In this document: piece after piece, positions 5,159 through 7,604 of the stretch
Position numbering within the stretch: the first letter of the stretch is position 1
Layout: each line of letters starts with the position of its first letter
NCBI GenBank assembly: GCA_024640445.1
Contig: JAHEEZ010000178.1
Location: 1 to 7,604 of the forward strand
Direction: 5' to 3'
DNA length: 7,604 nt
Source: Acidobacteriota bacterium
GTDB taxonomy: Bacteria; Acidobacteriota; Blastocatellia; Pyrinomonadales; Pyrinomonadaceae
Notes under the pieces: generated by a model
The model's database searches: none
Seen by the model: only the letters and a program-made list of their open reading frames with translations
Told to the model about the DNA's origin: nothing
Position numbers and translations under genes: made by a program

Positions 5159-6418
5159 ATGCAGGAGATCGATCTTAAATACGGAGAAAGTACATTTCAA
5201 GCTGGTTTCAGACCCGGAGCGGTGGATTTGATCGGGCATCCGGAAAACCGCGATCCGCTGAGTGACGCGGCGATCGGGTTCATGCTCGATTCGCCCGTCG
5301 GATCATTACCGATCGAGGAGATCGCGGGAGCCGGCGAGAGCGTACTTATAGTGGTTCCGGACGCAACTCGTCAGTCCGCGGCTGGTCAGGTCGTAAATCT
5401 GATCGTCCGCAGGCTGATAGCCTCAGGCACGATGCCTTACGACATAGGGATCATATTCGCCACCGGAATTCACAGGCCGGTTTCCGAAGCAGAAAAGCAC
5501 AGTGTCATTACCCCGTTCCTCGCGCAGCGCGTAAAGACGATCGATCACCGGCCGAGAGATCTTATGCAGATCACGCGTGTCGGTGAAACGCGAGGAGGAA
5601 TCCCGGTCGAACTCAACAGGGCCCTTCTTGAATTCGACAAGACGTTTTCGGTAGGTGCCGTAACGTATCACTATTTTGCCGGTTTTACGGGCGGCAGAAA
5701 GCTGGTCTGTCCCGGACTCGCTTCCTCGCGCACCATCGCGGAAACCCACAAACTTGCTTTCGATTTTGAAGAACTCGGGAGGGCCGAGGGCGTCGGGATC
5801 GGGAGGCTTGCAGGAAACCCGGTCCACGAGGCATTCGTGGAAGCCGCCTCGTTCGCGCCGCCTTCATTTGCCGTGAACACAATAGTCGATGACCTCGGAT
5901 ACGCCGTCGACGCGGTCTGCGGCGACTGGAGGGAGTCCCACGAACTGGCCTGCCGCACATATGCCGAAGAACACGAATGGCGGATACCTGAAAAGCGGGA
6001 CTTTGTCGCTGTCAGCTGCGGCGGATCGCCGTTCGACATAAACCTGATCCAGGCGCACAAAGCCCTTGAAACAGCGTCGAAGGCGTGTTCGGAGGGAGGA
6101 ACTATCCTGTTGTTCGCCGAATGCACCGAAGGATCCGGACGAGCCGACTTCAATGACTGGTTCGAAGCGGGGTCGAGCAGGGCCCTGGCGGAACGGCTCG
6201 CTGAGGCTTATAAGGTAAACGGCCAGACGGCATGGTCACTTCTGCAGAAAGCCGAGCGTTTCGATATCCGGATCGTGACCGAGCTTGACGATGGAACGAT
6301 CGCGCGCATGAAGATGAAGAAGACCGATCCGAACTCGGCGGTCAGGATGATAGCGGGGGCGGGCTCCGGATACATCCTCCCGTTCGGCGCGAAGTTCCTT
6401 CCGGTTTCCGGGGAATGA
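5159..6418 (+). CDS. larA: Nickel-dependent lactate racemase family protein (LarA-like)
   Basis: 419 residues, the normal LarA length. LarA interconverts D- and L-lactate with a tethered nickel-pincer nucleotide, in the cytoplasm. Family residues are visible at the right spacing. PDATR gives D68 and R71, and TGIHRP gives the catalytic H105. A single block gives H171 (YHYFAGF), K181 (GGRK, the cofactor-attaching lysine) and H197 (AETHK, the nickel ligand). Q298 and K301 (IQAHK) complete the site. The intervals 171-181-197 equal those of the Lactobacillus plantarum enzyme (174-184-200). ATG 5159 is used, preceded only by a weak GGG. LarA homologues also act on other 2-hydroxyacids or sugar acids, so the substrate is not certain. 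The cofactor genes larB, larC and larE are not in the window. A D-/L-lactate supply could feed respiration, but nothing here ties it to the neighbouring conduit. Confidence 0.88.
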   Translation: MQEIDLKYGESTFQAGFRPGAVDLIGHPENRDPLSDAAIGFMLDSPVGSLPIEEIAGAGESVLIVVPDATRQSAAGQVVNLIVRRLIASGTMPYDIGIIFATGIHRPVSEAEKHSVITPFLAQRVKTIDHRPRDLMQITRVGETRGGIPVELNRALLEFDKTFSVGAVTYHYFAGFTGGRKLVCPGLASSRTIAETHKLAFDFEELGRAEGVGIGRLAGNPVHEAFVEAASFAPPSFAVNTIVDDLGYAVDAVCGDWRESHELACRTYAEEHEWRIPEKRDFVAVSCGGSPFDINLIQAHKALETASKACSEGGTILLFAECTEGSGRADFNDWFEAGSSRALAERLAEAYKVNGQTAWSLLQKAERFDIRIVTELDDGTIARMKMKKTDPNSAVRMIAGAGSGYILPFGAKFLPVSGE

Positions 6419-6443
6419 TCCTGGTTTCCTAGCGCTCTGGCGC

Positions 6444-6469
6444 AAAAAAAAGACCGCCTCTTCAGGCAG
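6444..6469 (-). terminator. Intrinsic terminator of the small secreted protein gene
   Basis: The minus strand reads CTGCCT-GAAG-AGGCGG: a 6-bp GC-rich stem with one G-U pair and a tetraloop. TC and then eight T (6444-6451) follow. It lies about 28 nt past the stop at 6497. Reading from larA on the plus strand, the stem has one mismatch and only a scattered T-rich tail, so it works best for the minus strand. No separate larA terminator is seen in the 25 bp after its stop. Confidence 0.8.
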
Positions 6470-6496
6470 CCTCGTCTTGTCCAAATCCGGGATGAT

Positions 6497-7018
6497 CTAC
6501 TTGAGCTTGAACGTCCTCGCGATCAGATCTGTCTCGTTCCGTATCGACCTGAGAAGATCGCGCTCGCCGGTGAAGCGGAGTATGTAGACGGTGTTCGCTG
6601 TTGCCTTCAGAAAATAGAACCTTCCGGTCATGTTTCTCCCGGAACGCACGAACTCATAATTGAAAACGCGGCCTTCCAGCGCGCCTTTGAACGGATCTTC
6701 CTTTCCTGCCACGAAGCCCGGAACGAACTGCAGCTTCTGTTCCTCGGCGCGGATCAGTTCATCCAAGAGGTCGTTTGGATCAACCGTCGCCTTCCTTATC
6801 TCCAAATACCCCTCCCGCCTGTAATTGTGGACGTACTCAACGTTCGGGCTCATCTGCGACGGCTTTGCCGTCATCTTCCAGGCGTCATTCGGCAGAGAGA
6901 ACATGTATTCCACGTTTACATCGCTGAACTCGCTCTGCGCAAAAAGGCTCGAAGAGAAGATAATGACCGCGACCAATGAAAGGACCACGGGGAGTCTTTT
7001 GGTATTTATTTCTATCAT
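6497..7018 (-). CDS. Small exported protein of unknown function
   Basis: 173 residues from ATG 7018. A signal peptide is clear: basic KR, then VVLSLVAVIIFSSSLFA, probably cleaved before QSEFSDV. The mature part is about 146 residues of mixed strands and helices, with VEYMFSLPNDAWKM near the start, a helix DLLDELIRAEEQKL, then GRVFNYEF, GRFYFLKA and TVYILRFTG, and a final helix DLLRSIRNETDLIARTFK. The order (an amphipathic sheet holding a lipid- or ligand-type pocket and a closing helix that ends in ARTF) resembles PsbP/DUF1795-like exported proteins, but that is only a fold impression. No catalytic residues are recognised. A longer frame from TTG 7051 would put a non-signal extension before the signal peptide and is less likely. 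No Shine-Dalgarno is visible at either start. The gene is transcribed alone, towards larA. Confidence 0.78.
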   Translation of the reverse strand: MIEINTKRLPVVLSLVAVIIFSSSLFAQSEFSDVNVEYMFSLPNDAWKMTAKPSQMSPNVEYVHNYRREGYLEIRKATVDPNDLLDELIRAEEQKLQFVPGFVAGKEDPFKGALEGRVFNYEFVRSGRNMTGRFYFLKATANTVYILRFTGERDLLRSIRNETDLIARTFKLK

Positions 7019-7272
7019 TTTTTTGGGGGCGGTTGAACGGAAGCCGGCCAAAAGCCTGCTCCATTAAAGTGCGAACGTCCGATGCATTCCTGTTTAGGCC
7101 GGTTGTCCCGGGGGCCTGCCCGGAACTCCGTTGAAATCTTAGGTTTGCGAATGGTGTCTGCCCGCCGGATCCTTGTTTTGTCGGCTATTCTAACACCCTG
7201 ACCGTCTAAGCGGAAAGAAAAAGGGGCCACCCGCCCGCTTCAGAAAACAAAGATGACAAGGTGAAAGCTGAT
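7019..7272. other. Divergent intergenic region between the small exported protein and the DUF1800 gene
   Basis: About 254 bp with no credible gene. A GC-rich imperfect inverted repeat lies around 7108-7124 (CCCGG...CCGGG). TAGAAT on the minus strand (7187-7192) and TATTCT on the plus strand (7186-7191) occupy the same spot and could be overlapping -10 elements of divergent promoters, but neither has a good -35. The plus-strand end carries AAGGTG (7258-7263), the ribosome binding site of the next gene. Confidence 0.4.
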
Positions 7273-7604
7273 ATGAAATACCGTTATCCGCTCTTTTCCA
7301 AGGCCGCAGCGATAATGCTCTCCGCAGCCGTTCTAATGCCGAATCTGATCCTGGCCTCACCCGCGTCTCAGAAGGCGACCAGTGCCCTTACACCGGACCA
7401 AAAGATACTCCACGTGCTCAACCGGCTGGGATTCGGACCCGCACCAGGGGATATTGAGAAGGTTCGCGAAATGGGACTCAAACAATACATCGAGTCGCAG
7501 CTTGATCCGGGGAAGATGGACGATTCGGCGCTCGAGGGAAAGCTCCGAAGGCTCGACGTGACACGGATGAGCACCTCGGAGATCTTCGCCAAGTACCCGA
7601 ATCC
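7273..7604 (+). CDS. DUF1800-family exported protein, N-terminal part (runs off right edge)
   Basis: The first 110 codons are present. AAGGTG at 7258-7263 lies 9 nt before ATG 7273; an in-frame GTG at 7261 overlaps that ribosome binding site and is less likely. An N-terminal signal is seen (YPLFSKAAAIMLSAAVLMPNLILA, then SPAS). The mature part opens with LTPDQKILHVLNRLGFGPAP, followed by DIEKVREMGLKQYIESQLDP and later RMSTSEIFAKYP. This is the characteristic start of DUF1800 proteins: a helix containing LNRLGFGP, then a lead-in ending in IESQL. Full-length members are around 450-600 residues, often next to DUF1501 genes, and their function is not established. Such genes are common in Acidobacteriota and Planctomycetota, which fits the organism guess. 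Confidence 0.82.
   Translation, partial: MKYRYPLFSKAAAIMLSAAVLMPNLILASPASQKATSALTPDQKILHVLNRLGFGPAPGDIEKVREMGLKQYIESQLDPGKMDDSALEGKLRRLDVTRMSTSEIFAKYPN

Noticed and set aside
5671..6153. Minus-strand frames opposite larA, also 5423-5827 and 5685-5960
   Set aside because: All lie inside larA, whose catalytic residues are in place; the antisense translations are Arg/Pro/Ser-rich without any recognisable feature.

Overview
The window looks like a chromosomal piece of a Gram-negative, respiring bacterium, most likely an Acidobacteriota of the Blastocatellia type. The grounds are an outer-membrane beta-barrel, a decaheme c-type cytochrome, a Tat-type Rieske N-terminus, Crp/Fnr regulators with an N-terminal C-x2-C...FFC pattern and a DUF1800 protein. 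The taxonomic guess comes from gene content and remembered protein style, not from a search. No rRNA, tRNA, CRISPR array, insertion sequence or other mobile element was seen.

Left two thirds (about 1-5067, all minus strand), listed in the direction of transcription: an Fnr-like regulator with a plausible Fe-S cysteine set; a short protein with only the cyclic-nucleotide-binding fold and no DNA-binding domain; a DmsE/MtrA/PioA-type decaheme cytochrome; an MtrB/PioB-like outer-membrane barrel starting 12 nt after the cytochrome stop; a strong hairpin terminator; and the first 78 codons of a Rieske iron-sulfur protein. The cytochrome and barrel form a two-gene porin-cytochrome conduit, the kind of module that carries electrons between periplasm and cell exterior. 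The Rieske protein suggests that a quinol:cytochrome c oxidoreductase locus lies just outside the window.

The most interesting structure is regulatory. Upstream of the cytochrome/barrel pair are two palindromes of the CRP/FNR class (TGTGA-N6-TCACA, one perfect), with centres exactly 22 bp apart. A second pair, also 22 bp apart, lies upstream of the binding-domain-only gene. The Fnr-like protein carries a CRP-type recognition helix (SRETVTR), which matches TGTGA half-sites. Together these suggest a redox-responsive circuit in which the Fnr homologue controls both the conduit and its HTH-less companion.

Right third: larA (nickel-dependent lactate racemase family) is divergent from the Fnr-like gene. 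It is followed by a convergent small secreted protein of unknown function with a clear terminator, and then by the start of a DUF1800 protein running off the right edge. These genes have no obvious functional link to the conduit, except that lactate could feed respiration.
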